Shown: positions 6,935-14,593 of the stretch, piece after piece
Layout of the letters: every line of letters starts with the position of its first letter
How positions within the stretch are numbered: the first letter of the stretch is position 1
NCBI GenBank assembly: GCA_036744635.1
Contig: DAIOHQ010000068.1
Coordinates: forward strand, 1-19,952
DNA from: DAIOHQ01 sp036744635
GTDB lineage: Bacteria > Planctomycetota > Phycisphaerae > Tepidisphaerales > Tepidisphaeraceae
Direction: 5' to 3'
DNA: 19,952 bases
Notes under the pieces: generated by a model
What the model was told of the DNA's origin: nothing
The model's database searches: none
What the model saw: only the letters and a program-made list of their open reading frames with translations
Translations under genes and position numbers: made by a program

Positions 6935-7597
6935 ATGGCAGTACAGACCGCACAAGTAAACGCGACGCCCCGCAGCGAGCTGGGGTCGCGGCCGAACAAA
7001 CGTCTTCGCGATGCCGGGTTCGTCCCGGGCGTGATCTATGGCCATAAGGAGGCCGTCGTTCCCGTAAGCCTTCCCAAGCGCGAGCTGGTCAACCATCTCA
7101 CTCGCGGCGCCCACCTTTTCGATCTCTCGCTCGACGGCAAGAGCGAGAAGGTGCTGGTCAAGGAGGTGCAGTATGACCACCTGGGCATGGAAGTGATTCA
7201 CATCGACTTCGCCCGCGTCAGCCTGGACGAGAAGGTCGAGATCACCGTGCAGCTTGAGCTCAAGGGCGAGCCCAAGGGCGAGGCGGATGGCGGCGTGCTG
7301 CAGCAGATCATCAACGAGCTGGAGCTGGAGTGCGTGGTGACCGACATCCCGGATATCATTCGCCACAACGTCACCGACATGGCGCTCAACGATGTGCTGC
7401 ACATCAAGGACCTGAAGCTGCCGCCGAACGTGCGCTGCACGCAGGACCCGGAATTGATCGTGGCCACGGTGAAGGAAATCGTCGAGGCTGAGCCGACTGC
7501 GGCTGTTGAAGGCGAGACCGCCGAGCCGGAAGTCATTGGCCGCAAGCCCGCCGAGGGCGAGGAAGCCGCCGCGGCCGAGGCCGAAGCGAAGAAGTAG
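6935..7597 (+). CDS. rplY: 50S ribosomal protein L25 / general stress protein Ctc
   Basis: Binds 5S rRNA in the central protuberance of the large subunit. The 220-aa product is of the long CTC type: an N-terminal 5S-binding domain (about 1-95, with RNKRLRDAGFVPGVIYG-like sequence and VKEVQYDHLG), a C-terminal beta domain (about 100-190, with the typical HIDFARVSLDEKVE start), and a charged Ala/Glu-rich tail ending in lysines. A GGAG Shine-Dalgarno lies about 8 nt before the ATG. It sits between prs and pth, as in many bacteria, but is separated from prs by the palindromic element. Confidence 0.96.
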   Translation: MAVQTAQVNATPRSELGSRPNKRLRDAGFVPGVIYGHKEAVVPVSLPKRELVNHLTRGAHLFDLSLDGKSEKVLVKEVQYDHLGMEVIHIDFARVSLDEKVEITVQLELKGEPKGEADGGVLQQIINELELECVVTDIPDIIRHNVTDMALNDVLHIKDLKLPPNVRCTQDPELIVATVKEIVEAEPTAAVEGETAEPEVIGRKPAEGEEAAAAEAEAKK

Positions 7598-7635
7598 GCG
7601 AATTACGGTTGCGAGATCGCGACAAAGCGCCAAAC

Positions 7636-7705
7636 GTGGCACGGGCTACCAGCCCGTGCATCAGCGGCCAAGGCCGCAGGCGCATGGGCAGGTTGCCCAT
7701 GCCAC
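7636..7705. repeat. GTGG-headed paired palindrome, family C
   Basis: Starts GTGGCACGGGC and ends GCCCATGCCAC. Hairpins are GCACGGGCT-ACC-AGCCCGTGC and GCATGGGCA-GGT-TGCCCATGC, with a third, GCGGCC-AA-GGCCGC, in the spacer. It lies between rplY and pth. The layout equals that of the GTAG elements although the stems differ. Confidence 0.85.
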
Positions 7706-7750
7706 TACCAGAGGAAGTGATCCGGTGTCGATGGAATGCAGGCGGCCGTC

Positions 7751-8371
7751 ATGAAGCTGATCGTCGGCCTTGGCAATCCCGGACGGCAGTACCTTGGCAC
7801 GCGTCACAACATCGGCTATCAGATGCTGGACGCGATGGCGCTGAAGCTGGGCTGGACGGCCGGCGCTGAGGATTTTGACCGGCTGGCCAGGACAAAATTT
7901 GACGGCTTGGCGCTGGATGGCGCGGTGACATTGCCATCGCGCGAGTTGGAAAAGCTTCTGCTGCTCAAGCCGACGACGTTCATGAATTTGAGCGGCCAAT
8001 CGGTGCAGCAGGCGATGGCGTTTTACCAGCTTGGCCCGGCCGAGATCATGATCGTGCTCGATGATCTGGCACTGCCGATGGGCAAGATTCGCATCCGGCC
8101 CGGCGGCAGTGCCGGCGGGCACAACGGCTTGAAGAAAATCGAGCGGGCATTGGGCACGAGCCAGTACTCAAGGCTGCGGATCGGGATCGACCCGCCGCCG
8201 CCGCGCATCGGGCAGAAGGATTACGTGCTTGGAAGATATTCCGAGCCGCAGAAGGCGGCATTGAAACCCGCCCTCGGCCGTGCCTGTGACGCGGCGATGA
8301 TGTGGATGGAAAAAGGAATCAACCCGGCGATGAATCTTTTCAACGCCGAGAGCGAGAATCAGAACCCGTGA
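7751..8371 (+). CDS. pth: peptidyl-tRNA hydrolase
   Basis: Recycles peptidyl-tRNAs released during stalled translation. It is 206 aa, a normal length. It starts MKLIVGLGNPG; Asn10, catalytic His19 in TRHNIG, Asp104 in VLDDL and Asn125 in GGHNGL correspond to the known active-site residues, and PTTFMNLSG is intact. The frame has an earlier ATG at 7736, but the conserved N-terminus identifies the ATG at 7751. The Shine-Dalgarno is weak. The gene is the fourth of the glmU-prs-rplY-pth group. Confidence 0.96.
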   Translation: MKLIVGLGNPGRQYLGTRHNIGYQMLDAMALKLGWTAGAEDFDRLARTKFDGLALDGAVTLPSRELEKLLLLKPTTFMNLSGQSVQQAMAFYQLGPAEIMIVLDDLALPMGKIRIRPGGSAGGHNGLKKIERALGTSQYSRLRIGIDPPPPRIGQKDYVLGRYSEPQKAALKPALGRACDAAMMWMEKGINPAMNLFNAESENQNP

Positions 8372-8430
8372 TGCACATCGCGTGATGTGCGACGGATTTC
8401 TGAAATGACCGTGAATGATGACGCGTTCTC

Positions 8431-8508
8431 TGTCATCCTGAGGTACTCCGAAGGATCTGGCCGTCTATGAAGATCCGCACAGATTCCTCGGAGTACCTCA
8501 GAATGACA
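8431..8508. repeat. inverted repeat of the TGTCATYCTGAGG type
   Basis: Arms of 28 bp at 8431-8458 and 8481-8508 match in 25 of 28 positions when one is inverted. Each outer end starts TGTCATYCTGAGG. Similar TCATTCTGAG repeats are dispersed in many bacterial genomes. It occupies the pth-rpsF spacer, could fold into a long hairpin, and has no T-tract. It is unrelated in sequence to the GTAG elements. Confidence 0.85.
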
Positions 8509-8598
8509 ACACTACCCGTGTGGGCGCGGATTCGGAAAGTCATTAGAACCCCAGCGGCCGGCTGAACCGGCCAAAACCCATGCTGAGGAGCATGTATC

Positions 8599-9111
8599 AT
8601 GGCAAAGACGATCAATCAGTACGAAGCGATGTTTCTGCTGGGCCCCGTCGCCCAGACCGAAAGTGATGGCGGCATCGGCCTGTGCCGCGGCGTGGTCGAA
8701 CGCCACGGCGGGCAGGTGCAGGTGATCAAGAAGTGGGATGAGCGCAAGCTCACCTATGAGATGGAAGGCCAGAAGCGCGGCACCTACATCATCTCCTTCT
8801 TCAAGGCCGAAGGAGGCGCAATCGCCGCCATCGAGCGCGAGGTCCGGCTCAGCGAGGAGATCCTCCGGGTGATGGTGATGCGTGCCGATCATCTTAACGA
8901 GCAGGAAATGGCCGCCGTCGAGCCGCAGCCGATCCAGCCGCGCGAGGAGCGCAATCCGTGGGATCGCCCTGATTTCAACGCCCCGATGGGCGGCGGAGAT
9001 CGCGGTGGAGACCGGGGAGGCGACCGCGGTGGTGATCGTGGCGGCGAGCGCCCGCGTGTTCCGCGCCCGCGCCGCGAAGAGAATCCCGAGGCCGCCGTCG
9101 GCAAGGAATAA
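8599..9111 (+). CDS. rpsF: 30S ribosomal protein S6 with Gly/Asp/Arg tail
   Basis: S6 binds 16S rRNA on the platform next to S18. The ferredoxin-like core (about 1-100) shows YEAMFLLGP, KKWDERKLTYEMEGQKRGTY split over two strands, and RLSEEILRVMVMRAD. The 170-aa chain exceeds the usual 95-135 aa because of a tail (about 105-170) with four GGDR units near 132-149 and a Pro/Arg stretch. The tail is encoded by a slightly diverged 12-bp tandem repeat at about 8992-9050. A GAGGAG Shine-Dalgarno (8585-8590) precedes the ATG. ssb follows after 72 bp. RG-rich tails often bind RNA, but that is inference here. Confidence 0.95.
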   Translation: MAKTINQYEAMFLLGPVAQTESDGGIGLCRGVVERHGGQVQVIKKWDERKLTYEMEGQKRGTYIISFFKAEGGAIAAIEREVRLSEEILRVMVMRADHLNEQEMAAVEPQPIQPREERNPWDRPDFNAPMGGGDRGGDRGGDRGGDRGGERPRVPRPRREENPEAAVGKE

Positions 9112-9183
9112 CCGTCACTGCCGAGCCACGGAAGGTTCAGCGCGTTTACCGATTAGATCCGCTGTCCTTCTCCAGGAGTCATC

Positions 9184-9726
9184 ATGGCCAACTACAATCG
9201 AATCATCATGTTAGGGAATCTGACGCGGGACCCGCAATTGCGGTATCTGCCAAGCCAGATGGCGGTGGTCGATTTCGGCCTGGCCGTCAATCACAAGTTT
9301 CGGACAAAGGATGGCGAGGATCGTGAGGAAGTCTGCTTCATTGATTGCAGTGCCTTCGGAAAGCAGGCTGAAGTAATCAATCAATACTGCCAAAAGGGCC
9401 GGCCGCTGTTGGTGGAGGGGCGCCTGAAGTACGACACTTGGGAAGACAAACAAGGGGGCGGCAAGCGCAGCAAACATGTGATCGTCGTAGAAAACTTCCA
9501 GTTCATCGGCAGCCGCGACGGCGGCGGCGGCGGCGGTGGCGGCCAGGAATCGGGCGGCGGCGAGATGGATCAAGGATCAAGTGCCGCCAGCCAGCAGCGC
9601 CGCACCAGTCCTCCGCCGCAGCGCCCTGCCCCCCAGCGCCCGGCCGCCGCGACGCCGGCCAAGCCCGCACCCGAGCAGCCCTTCGGCGACGAGCAGGAAT
9701 TCAAGGAAGACGATATTCCGTTCTAG
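9184..9726 (+). CDS. ssb: single-stranded DNA-binding protein
   Basis: Coats single-stranded DNA in replication and repair. The OB fold (about 1-112) starts MANYNRIIMLGNLTRDP and contains VCFIDCSAFGKQAE and the GRPLLVEGRLKYDTW strand. A Gly-rich linker and a Pro/Ala/Gln-rich region follow, and the chain ends in the acidic tip DDIPF, which recruits partner proteins. At 180 aa it is of normal length. AGGAG is 6 nt before the ATG. The order rpsF-ssb is conserved, but rpsR, normally next, is absent. Confidence 0.97.
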   Translation: MANYNRIIMLGNLTRDPQLRYLPSQMAVVDFGLAVNHKFRTKDGEDREEVCFIDCSAFGKQAEVINQYCQKGRPLLVEGRLKYDTWEDKQGGGKRSKHVIVVENFQFIGSRDGGGGGGGGQESGGGEMDQGSSAASQQRRTSPPPQRPAPQRPAAATPAKPAPEQPFGDEQEFKEDDIPF

Positions 9727-9735
9727 GACGTTCCG

Positions 9736-9763
9736 CTTCTAACTTCTAACTTCTGACTTCTAA
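9736..9763. repeat. 7-bp tandem array (CTTCTAA), four units
   Basis: CTTCTAA at 9736-9742 and 9743-9749, CTTCTGA at 9750-9756, and CTTCTAA at 9757-9763. It lies where rpsR would be expected, between ssb and the rplI ribosome-binding site. Confidence 0.9.
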
Positions 9764-9777
9764 CTACCGAGGAATTC

Positions 9778-10314
9778 ATGGCAACCGTAAAACTCCTTCT
9801 CAAAGAATCGATCAAGCACGTCGGCCGCGTGGGCGACGTGGTGGAAGTTTCCCCCGGCTTCGCCCGCAACTATCTGCTTCCCCAGGACCTGGCCGTCGAG
9901 CCGACTCCCGGGAACCTCAAGAAAGTGGAGGAGCGCAAGAAGGAGATCGAGAAGCAGGAGCGCCAGCGCCGCGAGCAGCAGGCCGCGCTCATCAAGCAAC
10001 TGGAAGGCACCGAGGTGACGCTGGAGCGCCGGGCCAACGAGCAGGGCCACCTGTTCGGCTCCGTCACCGCCACGGACATTTCCAAAGCGCTGCAGGCGCA
10101 GGGCTTCAACGTCCAGCCGGACGATATCAGCCTGCCCGGCCGGCTCGACCGCATCGACACTTACATGGTCAACATCAAGTTCGCCGAGGATTTGGCGACG
10201 GATGTGAAGGTCTGGGTCAGCCCCGACCCCGAAAGCAAGGCCGCCATTGAAGCCGCACGAAAGGCCGCCGAGCAGGCCCCGCCGCCGGCAGGGAACTTCG
10301 AGCGCAGCGTGTAA
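9778..10314 (+). CDS. rplI: 50S ribosomal protein L9
   Basis: L9 binds 23S rRNA at the base of the L1 stalk and helps keep reading frame. The N-terminal domain has VKLLLKESIKHVGRVGDVVEV and the signature GFARNYLLP (residues about 27-40), followed by the long connecting helix (about 45-80) and the C-terminal domain (HLFGSVTATDI...). It is 178 aa against about 150 usual, owing to an Ala/Pro-rich tail ending GNFERSV. A GAGG Shine-Dalgarno (9769-9772) is 5 nt before the ATG. It is the last gene of the plus-strand translation cluster and converges with rpsA. Confidence 0.96.
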   Translation: MATVKLLLKESIKHVGRVGDVVEVSPGFARNYLLPQDLAVEPTPGNLKKVEERKKEIEKQERQRREQQAALIKQLEGTEVTLERRANEQGHLFGSVTATDISKALQAQGFNVQPDDISLPGRLDRIDTYMVNIKFAEDLATDVKVWVSPDPESKAAIEAARKAAEQAPPPAGNFERSV

Positions 10315-10342
10315 GGAAAACGCAGAACGCAAAATGCAAATT
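10315..10342. repeat. 7-bp array at the rplI end
   Basis: GGAAAAC, GCAGAAC, GCAAAAT and GCAAATT run in register from 10315, one base after the rplI stop codon. A related array in the opposite orientation lies at 10474-10508. Confidence 0.6.
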
Positions 10343-10361
10343 GAGCTCTTTGAATAATGTG

Positions 10362-10422
10362 GTAGCACGGGCGTCTCGCCCGTGTTTTTGAATCGGAAAC
10401 ACGGGCGAGACGCCCGTGCTAC
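10362..10422. repeat. GTAG-headed paired palindrome, family B
   Basis: Starts GTAGCACGGGCGTCTCGCCC and ends with its inverted copy, GCCCGTGCTAC. It lies between the convergent rplI and rpsA, flanked on both sides by inverted 7-bp arrays. Sharing the GTAG head with the other elements suggests one mobilising mechanism. Confidence 0.9.
10366..10389 (+). terminator. intrinsic terminator for the rplI transcript, formed by the palindrome
   Basis: Stem CACGGGCG (10366-10373), loop TCT, stem CGCCCGTG (10377-10384), then five T (10385-10389). The second arm of the same element can fold in the minus direction, but has only three T there, so it is a weaker terminator for rpsA. Confidence 0.65.
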
Positions 10423-10473
10423 GAGAACAATCAAACGTCCCAATTGCAAAACGAAGATGAAACGCCTTCTTCG

Positions 10474-10508
10474 TTTTGCATTTTGCGTTCTGACTTTTCC
10501 GTTTTCCG
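10474..10508. repeat. 7-bp array at the rpsA end
   Basis: TTTTGCA, TTTTGCG, TTCTGAC, TTTTCCG and TTTTCCG run in register. Read on the other strand they resemble the array at 10315-10342 (shared CAGAACGCAAAATGCAAA), so the two flank the palindrome as an inverted repeat. Confidence 0.7.
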
Positions 10509-10527
10509 CTATCTGTCGCCGCGGGGA

Positions 10528-12045
10528 TTAGAAATCCAATCCTCCGCGCAACTGCGGGCGCTTCTTTGAACTCTTGGCCGCCGGCTGTGCCTGACCAGCC
10601 GCTCCCGCTTCCGCGGTCTTGGGCATCGCCGCCGCCACCTGCTTCATGCTCAGGCCCATCCGCCGATTTTCCTTGTCGATCTCCAGCACGCGCACCTTCA
10701 CCGCCTGGTCATATTTCACCACATCCCCCGCCGCGCGCACGTGCTTGTCGGAGAGTTCCGAGACGTGTACCAGTCCCTCCAGCCCAGGTTCGAGCTCGAC
10801 GAACGCTCCAAAGTCCACCACGCGGGTGATCGTTCCATCGACGACCATATCCCGCACGTAGCGTTCTTCAACGGTCTTCCAGGGATCAGGCCCGGCCTGC
10901 TTGAGACTGAAACTCATGCGGCGGGCCGCGGTATCAATGGAGAGCACCACGAGCTTCACCGTGTCGCCGACTTTCACCACGTCCGATGGGTGGCGGATGC
11001 GCTGCCAGCTCATCTCGCTGATCGGCAACAGCCCTTCGATGCCCTCTTCCACTTCGACGAACGCCCCGAACGGCTCAACCTTGGTCACCCGCCCGGTAAG
11101 CGTGGTGCCGACGGCGTACTTGGTCGCCGCATCGTTCCAGGAATCGATGCCGCGGGCCTGCTTGAGGCTCAGTGAGAGCTTGCCGGTCTCGCGGTCGATT
11201 TTGAGGATTTTGACATCCAGCACATCGCCGACTTTCACGAACTCCGCGGCGTTCTGCCGGCCGCGGCGAAAGGTCATCTCGCTGACGTGCAGCAGGCCAT
11301 CCACGCCGCCGAGATCGACGAAGGCGCCGAAGTCCATCACGGTGCGCACGGTGCCGCGGCGGATTTGTTCCTCGGCCAGCTCGGCCATAAGCTTCTGTTT
11401 CTGCTCTTCGCGCTCGCGCTCCAGCACGTTGCGGCGGGAGAGCACCAGGTTGCGCCCCTCGCGCTCGAACTGGGTCACCTCGGCCAGCATTTTCTTGCCG
11501 ACGTATTCGGCGAAATCGGGCACGTGAAACAGCTCGACCTGCCCGGCTGGCATGAAGGCCCGCATCTTCTTGACTTCCAGTTCCAGGCCGCCCTTGTTAG
11601 TGCCGGTGACGGTGGCCTCGACCACCTGGCCGACCTCGAGATTTTCCCAGGAGACGTTGGTGGCGGTCGAGCCTTTGCGCGAGAGGATCAGCAGCCCCTC
11701 GGCGGCGTCGTAGCGTTCCACGTGGAACTCCATCTCATCGCCAACCTTGGGCTCCTCCTCGAATTGCAGCGCCGGAACGATGCCCTGGGACTTGCCGCCG
11801 AAATCGACGAAGACATCGTCCTTGCCGACTGACACAATCTTGCCGACCTTCATGGTCTTGTCGCCCCCCCTGCCACCCCTATCCTCCCCGCCGCCGGACG
11901 GCTTCGCGGGCGCGGGGGAGTCGGTGTCCATCAACTGATCGACCGACAGATCCCCCAGCGCCGCCTCGATCTCCTGATCGAGGGCCGCATCCACGTCGGC
12001 ACGGAACTTTTCCTTGTACACTTCTTCATTGGGGCGTTTGGCCAT
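10528..12045 (-). CDS. rpsA: 30S ribosomal protein S1
   Basis: S1 binds mRNA and helps load it on the 30S subunit. The 505-aa product has five S1 (OB-fold) repeats, at about 66-124, 136-205, 228-296, 311-383 and 399-469; the last three carry the typical DFGAFV or PFGAFV core. The C-terminus is basic, ending QLRGGLDF. E. coli S1 has six repeats. Start: the frame is open to a TTG at 12087 and also has an ATG at 12075; the ATG at 12045 (MAKRPNEEVY) is chosen because an AGGAG lies about 13 nt upstream of it and because it opens like a typical S1. The gene is divergent from the VWA gene and convergent with rplI. Confidence 0.93.
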   Translation of the reverse strand: MAKRPNEEVYKEKFRADVDAALDQEIEAALGDLSVDQLMDTDSPAPAKPSGGGEDRGGRGGDKTMKVGKIVSVGKDDVFVDFGGKSQGIVPALQFEEEPKVGDEMEFHVERYDAAEGLLILSRKGSTATNVSWENLEVGQVVEATVTGTNKGGLELEVKKMRAFMPAGQVELFHVPDFAEYVGKKMLAEVTQFEREGRNLVLSRRNVLEREREEQKQKLMAELAEEQIRRGTVRTVMDFGAFVDLGGVDGLLHVSEMTFRRGRQNAAEFVKVGDVLDVKILKIDRETGKLSLSLKQARGIDSWNDAATKYAVGTTLTGRVTKVEPFGAFVEVEEGIEGLLPISEMSWQRIRHPSDVVKVGDTVKLVVLSIDTAARRMSFSLKQAGPDPWKTVEERYVRDMVVDGTITRVVDFGAFVELEPGLEGLVHVSELSDKHVRAAGDVVKYDQAVKVRVLEIDKENRRMGLSMKQVAAAMPKTAEAGAAGQAQPAAKSSKKRPQLRGGLDF

Positions 12046-12136
12046 GGGATTCCGATTCTCCTGGAAAGAAAGCATCAGTTTAGTCAAACCATCCCCCTTT
12101 GGCGAATCTCGATTCCCGGCCGCGTATCGCCGTGCC

Positions 12137-12142
12137 TACAAT
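12137..12142 (+). promoter_or_regulatory. -10-like TACAAT before the VWA gene
   Basis: TACAAT ends 9 nt before the ATG at 12152, which has no Shine-Dalgarno. Transcription would start 2-3 nt from the ATG or at it. No strong -35 is seen. Confidence 0.45.
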
Positions 12143-12151
12143 TGACCCGTC

Positions 12152-13366
12152 ATGAAATATTTCTACGGCGAGTACGATGGCGAGGAATTCCCCAGCCCCG
12201 ACAAGCTCTTCGGGTTCGATCAGCTCATGCAGTTCATCATGCAGTATGGCGAGCAGGCGCTGAAGGCCATCGAGCAGATGATGCAGGACCCCAAGAACCA
12301 GGAGCAATCGGAGATGCTCGAGCAGCTTCTCAAGGAAGGGATGCTCGACAAGGATGGCAAAGGCCGCCTGCAGCTCACCCCGCGGGCGGTGAACCGCATG
12401 CAGCGGCGGGCGCTGATGGAGGTGTTCGCCAACCTGCGCCTAGGCAGCCGCGATGGCCATGAGAAGATCACGCCGGGCCAAGGCGGCGAGCGGATAGAAG
12501 GGACCAAGCCCTATCAATATGGCGATCCGGTTTCCGAACTCGACCTCCACCAGACTCTGCACAATGCCCTGGCCCGGCATGGCCTGCCGGAGTCCCGTAG
12601 GGTGGGCGTACCCGCCCACCAACCGCCAGCGGTGGGCGAGTCCGCCCACCCTGCACGGCCGCTGATCCATTTCGATGAGCATGATTTCGAATTGCACCTG
12701 CATGAAGGCATGACCAGTTGCTCGACGGTGGTGCTGCTGGACATGAGCGGCTCGATGATGCGCTATGGCCGATTCTTGTCTGCCAAGAAAGTGGCGATGG
12801 CCATGCAGGCGCTGATCCGCTCGAAGTTCCCCCAGGACAGCATCGACTTCGTCGGCTTCTATTCCGGGGCGAGTCGCATTTCGGAAGCCGCCCTGCCGCT
12901 CACCATGCCCAAGCCGGTGACGATCTACGACTATCAGGTGCGCCTGAAGGTGCCGGTTGACCAGCTCGCCAAGGCCCCGCAGCATTTCACCAACCTTCAC
13001 ATGGGCCTGCAGCTCGCCCGCCGCATCCTGCAGAAGCGCACCAGCGAGAACAAGCAGATCTTCATCATCACCGATGGCCAGCCCACCGCCCACGTCGAGG
13101 GGGATTTCGTGTACCTGCTCTATCCGCCCGACCCCAGGAGCACGGTGGCCACGCTCAAGGAGGCGGTGCTGGCTGTGCGGGATGGCTGCCGCATTTCCAC
13201 GTTTGCCCTCATTGAAGACTACTGGGGAATGGATTGGGTGGGCTTCGTCGATCAGCTCACCAAGCTGACAAAGGGCGTGGCCTTTTACACCTCCAGCGGC
13301 GAGCTGGCGAGCTGCATCATGGAGAGCTACCTGAGCGGAAGAAAGAAAAAGACTTATATCGCCTGA
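12152..13366 (+). CDS. von Willebrand factor A domain protein
   Basis: A 404-aa protein whose C-terminal half (about 190-390) is a VWA fold with a MIDAS metal site: DMSGSM at 197-202 and TDGQP with Asp308. This arrangement resembles the Mg-chelatase/CoxE-like VWA proteins that work with MoxR-type ATPases, but no AAA+ gene is in the window. The N-terminal part (1-145) is helical and charged, with no signal peptide or membrane helix, so it is probably cytoplasmic. Residues about 149-168 (PESRRVGVPAHQPPAVGESA region) are encoded by a GTAG-headed palindrome inserted in frame. The gene starts without a Shine-Dalgarno. The glycosidase gene follows after 63 bp. Its target is unknown. Confidence 0.85.
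   Translation: MKYFYGEYDGEEFPSPDKLFGFDQLMQFIMQYGEQALKAIEQMMQDPKNQEQSEMLEQLLKEGMLDKDGKGRLQLTPRAVNRMQRRALMEVFANLRLGSRDGHEKITPGQGGERIEGTKPYQYGDPVSELDLHQTLHNALARHGLPESRRVGVPAHQPPAVGESAHPARPLIHFDEHDFELHLHEGMTSCSTVVLLDMSGSMMRYGRFLSAKKVAMAMQALIRSKFPQDSIDFVGFYSGASRISEAALPLTMPKPVTIYDYQVRLKVPVDQLAKAPQHFTNLHMGLQLARRILQKRTSENKQIFIITDGQPTAHVEGDFVYLLYPPDPRSTVATLKEAVLAVRDGCRISTFALIEDYWGMDWVGFVDQLTKLTKGVAFYTSSGELASCIMESYLSGRKKKTYIA
12597..12654. repeat. GTAG-headed paired palindrome inside a coding sequence, family D
   Basis: Hairpins GGTGGGCG-TACC-CGCCCACC and GGTGGGCG-AGTC-CGCCCACC, with head GTAG and inverted end CTGC (one base off CTAC). It is fully translated within the VWA gene, before the MIDAS motif, without breaking the frame. 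Confidence 0.85.
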
Positions 13367-13417
13367 TCGCGAATTCCACTCATGCGGGAGACACTCGCCC
13401 GCTGACCCCGCGTTGGT

Positions 13418-13423
13418 TACCTT
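13418..13423 (+). promoter_or_regulatory. -10-like TACCTT before the glycosidase gene
   Basis: TACCTT ends 6 nt before the ATG at 13430, which has no Shine-Dalgarno. It fits the TANNNT pattern of leaderless genes. One hexamer alone is weak evidence. Confidence 0.3.
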
Positions 13424-13429
13424 ATCCCC

Positions 13430-14593
13430 ATGCCCGCACTTTCCTCCCTGTCGGCGCCGCTGGCTCTGGCCATGTGGGATTTTACCTGGCTGCTGCGCCA
13501 TTACCCCAACGGCGCGTTTGAAGACTGGGGTCGCTGCCTCGATGAGCTCCAGGAGCGCGGCTACGACGCCCTGCGCATCGAGATTTTTCCCCATCTGCTG
13601 GCCAACGACCCGCAGGGCGGGCGGCAGGATGTCTACCGCTTCACCCCTCGCCATTTCGGCTTCGCCTTGTGGGGCGGGCCATGGACCATCGATGTCGATA
13701 TCCGCCAGGGCGTGCTCGACTTCCTCAGCAAATGCCAGCGCCGGGGCATTCGCCTGGCCCTCTCTTCGTGGCTGCCGGCCTCTATTCCCGCGCGCAACAC
13801 CCGCCTGGAAGGGCCGGCCGAGCTGGTGCGCATCTGGGATGAAACTCTCACCCTGCTGGCCGAACATGACCTGCTGCAAACAGCCGTATATGTCGATGTG
13901 TTGAATGAATATCCTGACTGGCACGGCTTCACCTGGCTGCACGCGATGCTGGCCACCATGGCCGAACCCAAGCCGACGCCGCTCGACATCCCCGGCAATG
14001 TCTACAACGCCCGCCAGAAAACCTTCTATCGCCGCTTCATGCACGCGGTGCTCACGGAACTCAGGGGGCGCTGGCCAGCCGTTGATTTCACCGCCGACAC
14101 CACCGATTGGCGCCAGGATGCGGACATGGATTATTCCGCCTATTCCCTGCACGACAATCATCTCTGGATGGTCCATCATCGCGAATTCATCCGGCCGACC
14201 GGGTACTGGGAGCACATTCATCCCGCCAATACCGATGCCGAATGGGCGCACACATTCACCCGCATCTCCGAACGCTGGCGCGAATACAAGAGTGAATGCG
14301 AGCTATGGCTGGATGAAGAATACGCCGCCATGCGCAGCCTCGCCGACCGGTGGAACATTCCCCTGGGCAGCACCGAAGGCCACGGGGCAATTTTCTGGGC
14401 CGATCACCCCGCCCTCAACTGGAACTTCATCAGGGAAGCCGGCGAGATCGCGGTCCGTCTCGGCGCCAAGCACCGTTTCGCCTTCAACTGCACCTCAAAC
14501 TTCTGCCACCCCCATTTTGTCGGCATGTGGCGCGACATCGACTGGCATCGCCAGATGACGAAAATCATCAAGTCCCCGCACCCGCGTTGGTAG
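13430..14593 (+). CDS. cellulase-like TIM-barrel glycoside hydrolase
   Basis: A 387-aa protein resembling the cellulase-like family (related to clan GH-A / GH5-type barrels). The N-terminal region has MWDFTWLLRHYP and YDALRIEIFPH, typical of the first barrel strands. VDVLNEYPDW places Glu160 as the probable acid/base, and GSTEGHG places Glu316 as the probable nucleophile. Only a short hydrophobic stretch is at the N-terminus and no convincing signal peptide is seen, so it is probably cytoplasmic. The natural substrate cannot be told from sequence. Its stop codon TAG is the TAG of the GTAG head of the following palindrome, so the C-terminus (SPHPRW) may have been set by that insertion. Confidence 0.75.
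   Translation: MPALSSLSAPLALAMWDFTWLLRHYPNGAFEDWGRCLDELQERGYDALRIEIFPHLLANDPQGGRQDVYRFTPRHFGFALWGGPWTIDVDIRQGVLDFLSKCQRRGIRLALSSWLPASIPARNTRLEGPAELVRIWDETLTLLAEHDLLQTAVYVDVLNEYPDWHGFTWLHAMLATMAEPKPTPLDIPGNVYNARQKTFYRRFMHAVLTELRGRWPAVDFTADTTDWRQDADMDYSAYSLHDNHLWMVHHREFIRPTGYWEHIHPANTDAEWAHTFTRISERWREYKSECELWLDEEYAAMRSLADRWNIPLGSTEGHGAIFWADHPALNWNFIREAGEIAVRLGAKHRFAFNCTSNFCHPHFVGMWRDIDWHRQMTKIIKSPHPRW

Noticed and set aside
8431..8508. Terminal inverted repeats of an insertion sequence
   Set aside because: Only 22 bp separate the arms, no transposase is present and no target duplication is visible, so it is a small dispersed inverted repeat.
12440..14251. 603-aa open frame antisense to the VWA and glycosidase genes
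   Set aside because: It spans two genes with clear domains and has no recognisable motif of its own.
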